Shown here one piece after another: positions 44,157 through 52,302 of a DNA stretch of 64,000 nt. The notes under the pieces were generated by a model. That model was not told the origin of the DNA. It worked only from the letters and a program-made list of their open reading frames with translations, and did no database searches. A program made the translations under genes and the position numbers. The DNA is from an uncultured Siphonobacter sp. (GTDB taxonomy: Bacteria; Bacteroidota; Bacteroidia; Cytophagales; Spirosomataceae). Positions within the stretch are counted from its first letter, which is position 1. Each line of letters starts with the position of its first letter. The stretch covers positions 434,001-498,000 of the forward strand of contig CAJYIW010000002.1 in NCBI GenBank assembly GCA_913775095.1, given 5' to 3'.

Positions 44157-45200
44157 ATGTCTAATACAGCTTCTTCTCAATCATTTAATCCTTTGAAATT
44201 TCTCAGTAAAATCGGTCTGGATGGCTTCATTCTGGCCTTACTGGGAATGATTATTCTGGCCTACCTCTGGCCCGAAGGCGGGCTGGGAGAGGGGCCTTTC
44301 TCGCTGTCCACCCTGGCGAACTATGGCGTCTCCCTGATTTTCTTTTTCTATGGATTACGGCTCAGTAAAGAAAAACTCAAAGCGGGCCTGACCAACTGGC
44401 GGCTGCACATCGTCGTGCACCTGAGTACGTTCGTTCTGTTCCCGGTGCTGGTGTTGATCGCCAAAACGTTCTTCGAAAATGCCGATACCCAGATGATCTG
44501 GCTGGGCGTATTTTTTCTGTCTACTCTGCCTTCTACCGTATCCTCATCAGTGGTTATGGTCTCTATTGCAGAAGGGAATATTCCGGCCGCTATTTTCAAT
44601 GCGAGTATCTCCAGCATCATGGGCGTCTTCATTACCCCCATCTGGATGCAGCTGGTCAATACTTCAGCCGAAGGCGGAGAAAGTCACCTGAGTGATATCA
44701 TGGGTAAACTGGTGTTACAGGTGTTACTGCCCGTGGTGGTGGGAATTTTGCTGAACAAATACGGCGGAGCCTGGGCCGAAAGCAAGAAGAAATTTCTCCG
44801 GTATTTTGATCAGCTTACCATCCTGATTATCGTTTATACGGCTTTTAGCGAATCCTTCGATCAGCATTTGTTCAGTAACCTGAGCTGGGGTGATTTACTC
44901 ATTCTTGGAGCGGGTATGTTAGCGATGTTTTTTATCGGCTACTTTATCATTACCGGCGTTTGTAATCTGCTCGGATTCAACCGGGAAGACCGAATTACGG
45001 CGGTGTTCTGCGGTTCCAAGAAATCGCTCGTTCACGGGACCGTCATGTCTAAAGTACTCTTCACGAACAGTGCGGCCCTGGGGATTCTCTTATTACCCCT
45101 GATGCTCTATCATGCCTTGCAACTGATCGTCGTCAGTATGATTGCTCAACGCCTGGCGGCCAGGCATCACTTGGCTCAGGGAACTACTTTGGATCATTGA
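44157..45200 (+). CDS. Bile acid:sodium symporter family protein
   Basis: Ten-helix membrane transporter of the BASS family (YfeH-like branch), 347 residues. Seen: GVSLIFFFYGLRLSKEKLKA, FFLSTLPSTVSSSVVMVSIA and CGSKKSLVHGTVMSKVLF, corresponding to conserved segments that in family structures bind sodium and substrate. The substrate in bacteria is usually an organic anion, rarely bile acid. The next gene begins 43 bp downstream and may be co-transcribed. Confidence 0.85.
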   Translation: MSNTASSQSFNPLKFLSKIGLDGFILALLGMIILAYLWPEGGLGEGPFSLSTLANYGVSLIFFFYGLRLSKEKLKAGLTNWRLHIVVHLSTFVLFPVLVLIAKTFFENADTQMIWLGVFFLSTLPSTVSSSVVMVSIAEGNIPAAIFNASISSIMGVFITPIWMQLVNTSAEGGESHLSDIMGKLVLQVLLPVVVGILLNKYGGAWAESKKKFLRYFDQLTILIIVYTAFSESFDQHLFSNLSWGDLLILGAGMLAMFFIGYFIITGVCNLLGFNREDRITAVFCGSKKSLVHGTVMSKVLFTNSAALGILLLPLMLYHALQLIVVSMIAQRLAARHHLAQGTTLDH

Positions 45201-45243
45201 GGATTACCTGATTTTGAAAGCATGGACTTTCAACTTATCCCCC

Positions 45244-46356
45244 ATGAAAAAAGTAAAAAAAGGCATGCTGATTCTGCTGAGTATCATAGTGATTTTAGGC
45301 CTGGTGACAGTGCTGGTTTTGCAGTTGCCCACCTTCGGCGGAACGGCCTCGGGTGCCCGGCTGGAGCGGATTCATCGCTCGCCTCAGTATAAGGACGGTA
45401 CGTTTGCCTATCCTCTGGAAACCCCTATGATGAACCCGGAATCATCCTGGTTCAAACTGCTTCAGGCGTACCTGAAACCCTCCGAAGGCCGCGAACCGGA
45501 ACGCCCTTTACCTTCCGTGAAAACCAACCTGAAAGCCCTGACGGGTTCCGACCCGGTACTGGTCTGGTTTGGACATTCGTCGTATTTCCTTCGGGTGAAT
45601 GGTAAAAATCTGTTAGTCGATCCGGTGTTCAGCGGTCGGACTTCGCCTTTTCAGTTTGTGGGTTCAAAGGCCTATCCCTGTACTGAAATGTACTCGGCGG
45701 AGGATTTTCCGGAACTGGATGCGATTATTATCTCCCACGATCATTACGACCACCTCGATTACGATACCATTCTGAAGCTCGCCTCCCGAACCAAACACTT
45801 TCACGTCGCTTTGGGCGTAGGGGCACACCTCGAACGCTGGGGCGTCAAACCCGGGGCCATTACCGAATACGACTGGTACGAAGAAGGAAAGATCGCGGAC
45901 GACCTGCAGTTAACGGCAACTCCCGCCAGACACTTCTCAGGTCGGGGCCTCAAACGCGGCCAGACACTCTGGAATTCCTACGTACTGAAAACGCCCACAC
46001 AGACTATTTTTCTGGGCGGAGATTCAGGCTATGGCCCTCACTTCAAAGAGATCGGTGAGAAATACGGTCCATTCAATCTGGCCCTGCTGGAATGCGGGCA
46101 GTACAATGCCATGTGGCATTTCATTCACATGATGCCCGAAGAAACGGTTCAGGCGGCGAAAGATCTAAAGACGAATGTGTTAATGCTCGTACACTGGGGC
46201 AAGTTTACACTGGCCCTGCATCCCTGGAAAGAACCCATTGAGCGGATCACAAAAAAAGCCAGTGAGCTTCGGCAACCCATTGCCACTCCTCGCATTGGCG
46301 AGCTGGTACACATCGGTGGGAATTACCCTGCGGAGCATTGGTGGGAGGGGTATTAA
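45244..46356 (+). CDS. Membrane-anchored MBL-fold hydrolase, NAPE-PLD-like
   Basis: Metallo-hydrolase related to N-acyl-phosphatidylethanolamine phospholipase D and UlaG. From ATG 45244 it has 370 residues with an N-terminal membrane anchor (MLILLSIIVILGLVTVLVLQ), WFGHSSYFLRVNGKNLLVDP, the zinc motif SHDHYDHLDY, TPARHFSGRG, GGDSGYGPHFKEIG and LVHWGKFTLALHPWKEP. The catalytic side should face the periplasm. The longer frame overlaps the transporter gene and was rejected. Lipid or lipid-like substrate is inferred from family only. Confidence 0.87.
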   Translation: MKKVKKGMLILLSIIVILGLVTVLVLQLPTFGGTASGARLERIHRSPQYKDGTFAYPLETPMMNPESSWFKLLQAYLKPSEGREPERPLPSVKTNLKALTGSDPVLVWFGHSSYFLRVNGKNLLVDPVFSGRTSPFQFVGSKAYPCTEMYSAEDFPELDAIIISHDHYDHLDYDTILKLASRTKHFHVALGVGAHLERWGVKPGAITEYDWYEEGKIADDLQLTATPARHFSGRGLKRGQTLWNSYVLKTPTQTIFLGGDSGYGPHFKEIGEKYGPFNLALLECGQYNAMWHFIHMMPEETVQAAKDLKTNVLMLVHWGKFTLALHPWKEPIERITKKASELRQPIATPRIGELVHIGGNYPAEHWWEGY

Positions 46357-46469
46357 TATAGGTTATTGGTTGGTGGTTATTAGTTACTAGAGACATCGAT
46401 TGATCGCTTCTGCTTTCGCTGTGTTTGTGTAAATGATCGTCTCTTGCTTATTGTTTTAGATACGAATGA

Positions 46470-46496
46470 AGACGTTACTCCGGTAACGTCTTTTTT
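46470..46496 (+). terminator. Terminator after the NAPE-PLD-like gene
   Basis: AGACGTTAC-TCCG-GTAACGTCT, 9-bp perfect stem, T6. Confidence 0.88.
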
Positions 46497-46688
46497 ATGC
46501 TTTGCCAAATTTCCTGTTTGCTAAAGGAATATTAACAAAACGAATCTGTATCAGAACGTTAGGTGTAAGAAATTAGGATTGGGTAATGGCTTCGGATCGA
46601 CCAAAAAAAGCCGCGATCAATCGACGTTTCTACGATGTAAAAACTCAAAACTCTAAACTGAAAACTCTAAACTCTGCCGGCAATTTCG

Positions 46689-46696
46689 TACCTTTG
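46689..46696 (+). promoter_or_regulatory. -7 box TACCTTTG for nusB
   Basis: Perfect TAnnTTTG 41 bp before the nusB ATG. Confidence 0.65.
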
Positions 46697-46737
46697 TGCA
46701 CCCAAATAAGTTCTTTGACTAATCGCTTTTACCGAAT

Positions 46738-47889
46738 ATGCTGAATCGGAGGACGTTGCGAATCAAAGCCATGCAGACGCTTTATGCGATCCATCAGGCT
46801 GAACGTTCCAACTACCAACTAGCCCAGGATTTCATCGTTGAAACCCTGCAACCCGACCTCAACTCCATGGAACGTCAGGATCCCGAACGCTTTGAAGGCC
46901 TTCGGAAGTTAGCCCTGATGCAACTGGAAGAGTCGGTCCAGAAGAAAGAAACCCAGGAGGAGCTTCCGCTAAGGGCCCGTCAGGTAGCCACGGAAGCTCT
47001 CAATTATTACCGTCAGAAAACCCAGCAGGACCGCTTACGTTTCGTACGGGATGCGGCGGATTCCATCGAGCACATCTACGATCAGTATCTGACTCTGCTG
47101 CTATTGTTGCTGGAGTTGGCCGATGAAGCTCAGCTATTCCAGGAACGTCGTTATCTGGACGACGGCCTGAACACCAAGGTATTAGCCGGAAATCAATTCA
47201 TTCAGGCTCTCCGCGAGAACACGAACTTCGAAAACGAAGTCATTCGCCGGAATCTGAAATGGACGGAAGAAGACCGCGTTCAGTACATCCGTCCCTTTTT
47301 CAAAGACGTTCGTCAGGACGAAACCTTCCAGAAATATTGTGAGAAAAACCAGCATACTCCCGAAGAGGATGCCGAGCTGGTGATGCACTTACTGAAGCAG
47401 GTCATTTTCAAAAATGAAATGATCAAAACCGTCTTCGATGAGCAAAACTTACAGTGGACGGAGGATAAAGACATTCTTCGCAGTCTGACCACCAAAACCG
47501 TTAAATCTTACCAGGAAGGCGATCTCCGCCTCCAGACTTTGTTGCCCGGTGGTGCCGATGACGTTGCTTTTTTCAAGGACTTACTTCGTCATACGATTGA
47601 TAACGAAGAGCGTTTCATGCAGTTTATTGTCGATCAGGTAACCAACTGGGATTCGGAACGGATCGCCCTGACGGATCGTATTCTGCTGATGATGGCTCTG
47701 GCCGAAATGATTTACTTCACAGGTATTCCCGTGAAAGTAACCATCAACGAATTTATCGAAGTGGCTAAAGATTATTCGACGCCCCGAAGCGGTCAGTTTT
47801 TAAACGGTGTACTGGATACACTGGCTGCCAAACTGCGTGAAGACGGAACCATTCGGAAGAGTGGCCGGGGGCTGATTGATAATCGATAA
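46738..47889 (+). CDS. nusB: Transcription antitermination factor NusB, long form
   Basis: RNA-binding factor that with NusE/S10 supports rRNA antitermination. The C-terminal 130 residues hold the NusB fold (RIALTDRILLMMALAEMIYF, then KVTINEFIEVAKDYSTPRSG QF-type ending). At 383 residues it is more than twice the E. coli length; the extra N-terminal part begins NRRTLRIKAMQTLYAIHQAE, itself NusB-like, so the protein looks like a degenerate NusB half followed by a full one, as in other Bacteroidota. First gene of the nusB-coaE run. Confidence 0.93.
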   Translation: MLNRRTLRIKAMQTLYAIHQAERSNYQLAQDFIVETLQPDLNSMERQDPERFEGLRKLALMQLEESVQKKETQEELPLRARQVATEALNYYRQKTQQDRLRFVRDAADSIEHIYDQYLTLLLLLLELADEAQLFQERRYLDDGLNTKVLAGNQFIQALRENTNFENEVIRRNLKWTEEDRVQYIRPFFKDVRQDETFQKYCEKNQHTPEEDAELVMHLLKQVIFKNEMIKTVFDEQNLQWTEDKDILRSLTTKTVKSYQEGDLRLQTLLPGGADDVAFFKDLLRHTIDNEERFMQFIVDQVTNWDSERIALTDRILLMMALAEMIYFTGIPVKVTINEFIEVAKDYSTPRSGQFLNGVLDTLAAKLREDGTIRKSGRGLIDNR

Positions 47890-48082
47890 TTGGATTTTGC
47901 CTAATCTATTTTTAGATTTCAGGTGCCTTAGATTCAATAATAGAAACGAAGGCCTTGATTATCAATTAGTGAAAGCCAATCCGAATGCCCGGAATGCCTG
48001 TTTTTAGCTCGGTCTGTTCGTTTTGAAAACAAAAATGGATCGGATTTACTTTTACAGGCATCCGAATTTTACAGCGAATATT

Positions 48083-48379
48083 ATGAAAAAATCAACCCTT
48101 GCTTTAATTGGCTTTATTGCCGGAACCGCAGTTGGGGCCTCTATCGGAATTTTATACGCACCCGACTCTGGTGAAAATACACGTGACCGTTTAGGATACC
48201 GTCTTTCCAAATATCGTGAACAATTACAGCGGCTGATTGCTGACCTGGTTGTTCAGGGTGATTTACCCGAAAGTCTGGCAAAAACGGAAGGTAAAAAAGT
48301 GGTAGACGAAGCCCGCGAAAAAGCGGAACGCTTGCTGGCGGATGTCGAAATGCTGATGGGTCAGATCAAAGGAAACTAA
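48083..48379 (+). CDS. YtxH domain protein
   Basis: Small membrane-associated protein of 98 residues, function unknown. MKKSTLALIGFIAGTAVGAS forms one glycine-rich helix, followed by GILYAPDSGENTRDRL, the YtxH signature, and a helical charged C-terminus. ATG 48083 is preferred because upstream residues lack conservation with the family. A large hairpin follows. Confidence 0.83.
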   Translation: MKKSTLALIGFIAGTAVGASIGILYAPDSGENTRDRLGYRLSKYREQLQRLIADLVVQGDLPESLAKTEGKKVVDEAREKAERLLADVEMLMGQIKGN

Positions 48380-48390
48380 GATTATAAATG

Positions 48391-48435
48391 GGCTTATTCT
48401 GAGCTTCACGTTAATGCTGAAGCTCAGAATAAGCC
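48391..48435. repeat. 18-bp perfect hairpin between ytxH and DUF1573 genes
   Basis: GGCTTATTCTGAGCTTCA and its exact complement, 9-nt loop, no T run, 12 bp before the next ATG. Confidence 0.85.
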
Positions 48436-48447
48436 TACTTACGAAGG

Positions 48448-48864
48448 ATGAAAAGCAAACTGGTACTGGCCTTTATGGGCCTTTTGAGCCTTAGTTCTTG
48501 CGGAGATGGGAAGAAAGAGGGCTCTGCTTCAGAAGACCCAACGAAGTTTCCAATTCTGAAATTCAATCAGCCCGAAGCAGACCTGGGTAAAGTAACCGAA
48601 GGCGATACGCTTCTGCATCGGTTTGCTTTCAAAAATACGGGGAATGCTCCCCTGGTTATTCAGTCTGCCTCGGCTTCCTGCGGCTGTACGGTTCCCGTGA
48701 TTCCCAAGGGGGCGATCGCTCCCGGCGATACGTCGAGTCTGCTGGTTAAATTCAATAGCAAGAATAAAGTTGGAGCTAATACCAAAACCGTAACCGTCAT
48801 GGCCAATACCAAGCCCGAAACGACCACGGTGGCGTTCAAAGTAGAAGTACTCGAACCCAAGTAA
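48448..48864 (+). CDS. DUF1573 lipoprotein
   Basis: Lipoprotein of 138 residues; lipobox LSLSSC with Cys18. Residues 35-138 are a DUF1573 immunoglobulin-like domain: EADLGKVTEGDTLLHRFAFK, ASCGCTVPVIPKGAIAPGDT. Role unknown; in Bacteroidota it is common next to yajC. The strong hairpin 12 bp upstream may affect its translation relative to ytxH. Confidence 0.88.
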   Translation: MKSKLVLAFMGLLSLSSCGDGKKEGSASEDPTKFPILKFNQPEADLGKVTEGDTLLHRFAFKNTGNAPLVIQSASASCGCTVPVIPKGAIAPGDTSSLLVKFNSKNKVGANTKTVTVMANTKPETTTVAFKVEVLEPK

Positions 48865-48908
48865 TCCTTTTCTTGAAATAAACCATTAATCCTAACTTAA
48901 GTAAAGAT

Positions 48909-49205
48909 ATGTTATTGCAGGCACCCGCTGGTGGAACAAACTGGTATAGCCTCATTCTGATGGGCGGTATTTTTGTGGTCATGTATTTCTTCATGATCCG
49001 TCCCCAGCAGAAAAAGGTGAAAGATCAGCAAAAATTTGTTGATGAACTCAAAGAAGGCGATCAGGTAGTAACGATTGGTGGCTTACACGGCAAAATCGTA
49101 GAAACAACGGATAAAACCGTTACGCTGGATGTCGGACGTGGCATGCGTCTGGTCTTCGAAAAAACAGCTATTTCTCGCGAAAGCAGTCAGCGTCTGGCTC
49201 AATAA
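48909..49205 (+). CDS. yajC: Preprotein translocase subunit YajC
   Basis: Accessory subunit associated with SecDF in Sec export. Its 98 residues hold one membrane helix (LILMGGIFVVMYFFMI) followed directly by RPQQKKVKDQQKFVDELKEG and DQVVTIGGLHGKI, the classic YajC pattern. Lies in the nusB-coaE run. Confidence 0.95.
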   Translation: MLLQAPAGGTNWYSLILMGGIFVVMYFFMIRPQQKKVKDQQKFVDELKEGDQVVTIGGLHGKIVETTDKTVTLDVGRGMRLVFEKTAISRESSQRLAQ

Positions 49206-49302
49206 CTATTAAGATCAGTTGAAAATTTGGGGCGGGGAATGGGTTTTTATCTATTCCCGCTGAAATGAATTGTTCACTGATAATTGATCACTGATCATTG
49301 AA

Positions 49303-49980
49303 ATGATGAAACCTGACTGGAAAGTCGCGGGTCTCTGCTTTTTAGGGGCTCTACTTTTCTGGTTGATGAATGCCCTCAATAAGCAGGGCTATTCAACCCG
49401 ATTAGCGTATCCATTACAAGTAGCTTACGATGACTCATTGTACGTGCCTACTTCTCCGCTTCCGCGTCAAATTCAAGCTAATATTACGGGTAGTGGCTGG
49501 GACCTGCTGTGGCGTATGATTTCTCTGGGAAACGAACCCATTCGTTATTCCGTAATCAATCCGCTGAATACAAAATTTATCAATACGACGTCATTAACCG
49601 ATCTGCTCTCCAGTCGTTTACAGGAAACGCAGGTGAATTACATCATCGCTGATTCACTCGACATCAGTTTTGAGCGAAGAGTCGTGAAAACGGTGAAGCT
49701 GGTGGCCGATACCAGCAGGGTGAAGTTTCCGAATCGGTTTGTGATCTCGACGGTTATCAATGTCATTCCGCAAACCGTTACCGTTGAAGGACCTGAGTCC
49801 GCGATGAAGGAAATCCCGAGTATTATTCAGATTCCATTACCCAGAAAGATTTCGGGTGATTTTGATGAGCAAATTCCGATTCCGCTGGTCAGTCAGCCTA
49901 ATATAAACGCTACGGCCCAGCAGGTAAATGTAAGTTTTGAAATTGCTGAATTACTTAGTCCGTTACCAGTAAAAAAATAA
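49303..49980 (+). CDS. YbbR/CdaR-like domain protein
   Basis: Membrane-anchored protein of 225 residues with one N-terminal helix (VAGLCFLGALLFWLMNAL) and two YbbR-like repeats outside (LPRQIQANITGSGWDLLWRM; VIPQTVTVEGPESAMKEIPS). In Firmicutes such proteins regulate the diadenylate cyclase CdaA; here no cyclase gene is in the window, so that role is only suggested. Confidence 0.85.
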   Translation: MMKPDWKVAGLCFLGALLFWLMNALNKQGYSTRLAYPLQVAYDDSLYVPTSPLPRQIQANITGSGWDLLWRMISLGNEPIRYSVINPLNTKFINTTSLTDLLSSRLQETQVNYIIADSLDISFERRVVKTVKLVADTSRVKFPNRFVISTVINVIPQTVTVEGPESAMKEIPSIIQIPLPRKISGDFDEQIPIPLVSQPNINATAQQVNVSFEIAELLSPLPVKK

Positions 49981-49987
49981 TCACCTG

Positions 49988-50027
49988 AAACGCGAATCCC
50001 TACGGTCAACGTAAGGTTCGCGTTTTT
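49988..50027 (+). terminator. Terminator between ybbR-like gene and coaE
   Basis: AAACGCGAA / TTCGCGTTT, 9-bp stem with a 20-nt loop, then T's. coaE begins 14 bp later, so coaE may depend on read-through. Confidence 0.75.
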
Positions 50028-50040
50028 TTATGCTGCATTA

Positions 50041-50631
50041 ATGAATCCTAAAGTCATTGGCATAACCGGGGGAATTGGATCAGGTAAGAGCCTGATTGCC
50101 AGGATTTTTTCAACCCTCGGGATTCCCGTTTACGAAGCAGACGATCGGGCAAAGGAGTTAATCAGGAAGGACCCTCTTCTGAAAAGCCAGTTGCTCGAAT
50201 TACTGGGACCGGAAGCGTATTTACCCTCGGGCGAGTATAATCGGGCGTGGGTAGCGAGCCAGATTTTTGATAAACCCGAATTATTGCAGCAGGTGAATGA
50301 GCGGGTACACCCCCGGGTGCGTAAGGATGGGGAAGAATGGGCTCAGAAACACGCCCCATTTCCATATTTGCTTTACGAAGCGGCCATTATGAAGGCGGCG
50401 GGGGAAGGAAATAATTTCGAGAAGGTAATTGTAGTTGAGGCTCCGCTGGAATTACGAATTCAGAGGGTAAAGCAGCGGGATCATCGAACCGAGCAAGCCA
50501 TTCGGTCGATTATGGATCGGCAGGCTACCGAGGAAGAACGCCAGCACATTGCCAATTACACGATCTGGAACGACGAGAAAACATCCGTCATTGAACAGGT
50601 TCTGAAGCTTGATGAAGAGTTACGAAAGTAA
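50041..50631 (+). CDS. coaE: Dephospho-CoA kinase
   Basis: Last step of CoA synthesis: phosphorylates the 3'-OH of dephospho-CoA with ATP. The 196-residue protein has the P-loop GITGGIGSGKS at residues 6-16, VYEADDRAKELI after it (Asp of the DADxxA-type motif) and VNERVHPRVRKDGEEW. Full length. Confidence 0.95.
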   Translation: MNPKVIGITGGIGSGKSLIARIFSTLGIPVYEADDRAKELIRKDPLLKSQLLELLGPEAYLPSGEYNRAWVASQIFDKPELLQQVNERVHPRVRKDGEEWAQKHAPFPYLLYEAAIMKAAGEGNNFEKVIVVEAPLELRIQRVKQRDHRTEQAIRSIMDRQATEEERQHIANYTIWNDEKTSVIEQVLKLDEELRK

Positions 50632-50695
50632 TTTTTTAACCACGGAGTTGCTCAGAGTGAAGGCACAGAGGTAAAAAGTAAACAACTCAAAACTC

Positions 50696-52027
50696 CTAAA
50701 TCATACCGCGAGCTTTTACTTCCAGGTATTTATTAATGGTATTAACCGTCAGTTTTTCGGGAGGTGTTAATACCGACTGAATGCCGTATTGCTGTAACTC
50801 CCTCATGATCTGCTGCTTTTCGTAAAAGAACTTTTCAGCAATGGTTTTCAGGTAAATTTCTTCCGTAGTTTGAGCGGGCGTATGCAGTAAGGCGTTTAAT
50901 TCCGTGTTCTCAAAGAAGATGACGACAACCAGGTGATCTTTGGCTAAACGCCGCAGGTAAGGCAGTACCCGCCGCATGGCGTTTACCGTCTCGAAATTAG
51001 TAAATAGTATCAATAAGCTTCGCTGCCGGATCTGCGTCTTCAGCGTTACGTATAAAGATTCATAATCGGTTTCCAGAAAACGGGTTTTCTGCCGGTACAA
51101 TAACTCCATAACCCGCTGTAATTGAACAGGCTTGCGTTCCGCGGGCAGAATCTGACCTTTCTTATCGGAAAACGTAAACACGCCGACTTTATCCTGTTTA
51201 AGAAGAGCGATATTGCTCATCACCAGCGTGGCATTAATGGCATAATCCAGCAAAGTCAGTCCGTCGAAAGGGCTTTGCATGACGCGGCCTTTATCGATCA
51301 GGCAGTAAATCGCCTGGGATTTTTCCTCCTGAAACGCATTCACCATCAATTCATTCCGGCGAGCTGTGGCCCGCCAGTTCACGGTTCGTACTTCATCGCC
51401 GGGTACATACGGACGAATCTGTTCAAATTCCTGACTCATGCCTACCCGCCGGATTTTCTTAATGCCGAATTCGGTCAGTCGGTTTGAAATTGCCATGAAC
51501 TCGTACTGTTTCATTTGCAGGAAAGAAGGGTAGACGGCTACCTGCTGATCCTGCGAAAACCGATGCCGACGCTTGACCAGTTGAATCGGACTCTGGGCAT
51601 AAATGTTAACCGCCCCAAACGCATACACCCCCCGTTCAACGGGCCGTAATTCGTAGCGAATGATCTGTTGACTTTCGGTGGTTAACTCGGTTTTAAAAAG
51701 TAGATCCCGTTTTTGAAACTGAACGGGTATTTCATCAATAATCTCCAGCTTGACTGGAAAATTATAGTGATTTTCCAGAAAGATGGAAACCGGGTTGGCA
51801 TCACCGTTTGAAAATCGCTCTCCTACATCCCGCCGGGCCATCAGTGTTCGTTTGGGCAGATACAGCAGGACAAGGTCCATCAGTACCATCACTCCAAAAA
51901 CCAATAACACCACCTGTATGATGGTGAATAACCAGGGCATGATGAAGGCCAGTAAAAAAAGAAAGACGATACTGATCAGCACCGTAAAGAATAAGTGGGA
52001 AAGATAGAGCGAGCGGAAAAAGGCCAA
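50696..52027 (-). CDS. DUF58 domain membrane protein, TTG start
   Basis: DUF58 proteins usually accompany MoxR ATPases and VWA proteins. This one has 443 residues: two N-terminal membrane helices (LFFTVLISIVFLFLLAFI; LFTIIQVVLLVFGVMVLMDL) and the DUF58 core EFEQIRPYVPGDEVRTVNWR, followed by a VWA-like region (AIYCLIDKGRVMQSPFDG). The only usable start is TTG at 52027, because a stop codon lies three codons upstream, inside the heptamer array that begins at 52030. No MoxR gene is adjacent. Confidence 0.85.
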   Translation of the reverse strand: MAFFRSLYLSHLFFTVLISIVFLFLLAFIMPWLFTIIQVVLLVFGVMVLMDLVLLYLPKRTLMARRDVGERFSNGDANPVSIFLENHYNFPVKLEIIDEIPVQFQKRDLLFKTELTTESQQIIRYELRPVERGVYAFGAVNIYAQSPIQLVKRRHRFSQDQQVAVYPSFLQMKQYEFMAISNRLTEFGIKKIRRVGMSQEFEQIRPYVPGDEVRTVNWRATARRNELMVNAFQEEKSQAIYCLIDKGRVMQSPFDGLTLLDYAINATLVMSNIALLKQDKVGVFTFSDKKGQILPAERKPVQLQRVMELLYRQKTRFLETDYESLYVTLKTQIRQRSLLILFTNFETVNAMRRVLPYLRRLAKDHLVVVIFFENTELNALLHTPAQTTEEIYLKTIAEKFFYEKQQIMRELQQYGIQSVLTPPEKLTVNTINKYLEVKARGMI

Positions 52028-52029
52028 GC

Positions 52030-52075
52030 GGGTTTAGGGTTTAGGGTTTAGGGTTTAGGGTTTAGGGTTTAGGGT
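52030..52075. repeat. Tandem heptamer array (GGTTTAG)n
   Basis: About 6.5 perfect copies of GGTTTAG, identical in unit to plant telomere repeats, lying two bases from the start codon of the DUF58 gene. It is followed by the intergenic element seen after the heptamer array at 2708. Confidence 0.93.
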
Positions 52076-52300
52076 GAAAACCCGTAAAGATAGGATAGAC
52101 ATTTTAAAATGAGAGTAATAACCCCGGAGGGGTTGAATATGAATAGCTCCCGGCTGGATAGCTCCGGGTAATAACCCGGGGTATGGTTGAGCCCTACGGT
52201 TCCACGGGTTGCATCCGGGTCTATCTAGATTAAACTCCTCTGGGGTTGTCTGAGCTGCCCGATAAATTGCAGCTCAGACAACTAACAACTGAAAACAGAC
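52074..52300. repeat. Intergenic repeat element, copy B, plus hairpin
   Basis: GAAAACCCGTAAAGATAGGA, AATAACCCCGGAGGGGTTGA and ATATGAATAGC align in order with copy A (2870-2990). AACCCCGGAGGGGTT and AAACTCCTCTGGGGTT (52231-52247) form inverted ends of a ~115-bp unit. A 14-bp perfect hairpin GTTGTCTGAGCTGC (52245-52258 with 52269-52282) follows. No gene. Confidence 0.75.
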
Positions 52301-52302
52301 CA

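Larger units (their letters stand above)
46357..46737. other. 381-bp intergenic region with terminator, repeats and nusB promoter
   Basis: Contains a GGTTATTGGTTGGTGGTTAT tract just after the stop, a terminator at 46470-46496, a degenerate copy of the CGATCAATGGACGTCTCTAC repeat (46612-46634), an AAAACTCTAAACTGAAAACT tract (46646-46675) and the nusB -7 box. No gene. Confidence 0.7.

Noticed and set aside
50636-50695. CACGGAGTTGCTCAGAGTGA tract between coaE and the DUF58 gene
   Set aside because: Looks like a common degenerate intergenic repeat, but only one copy is in the window, so no claim is made.
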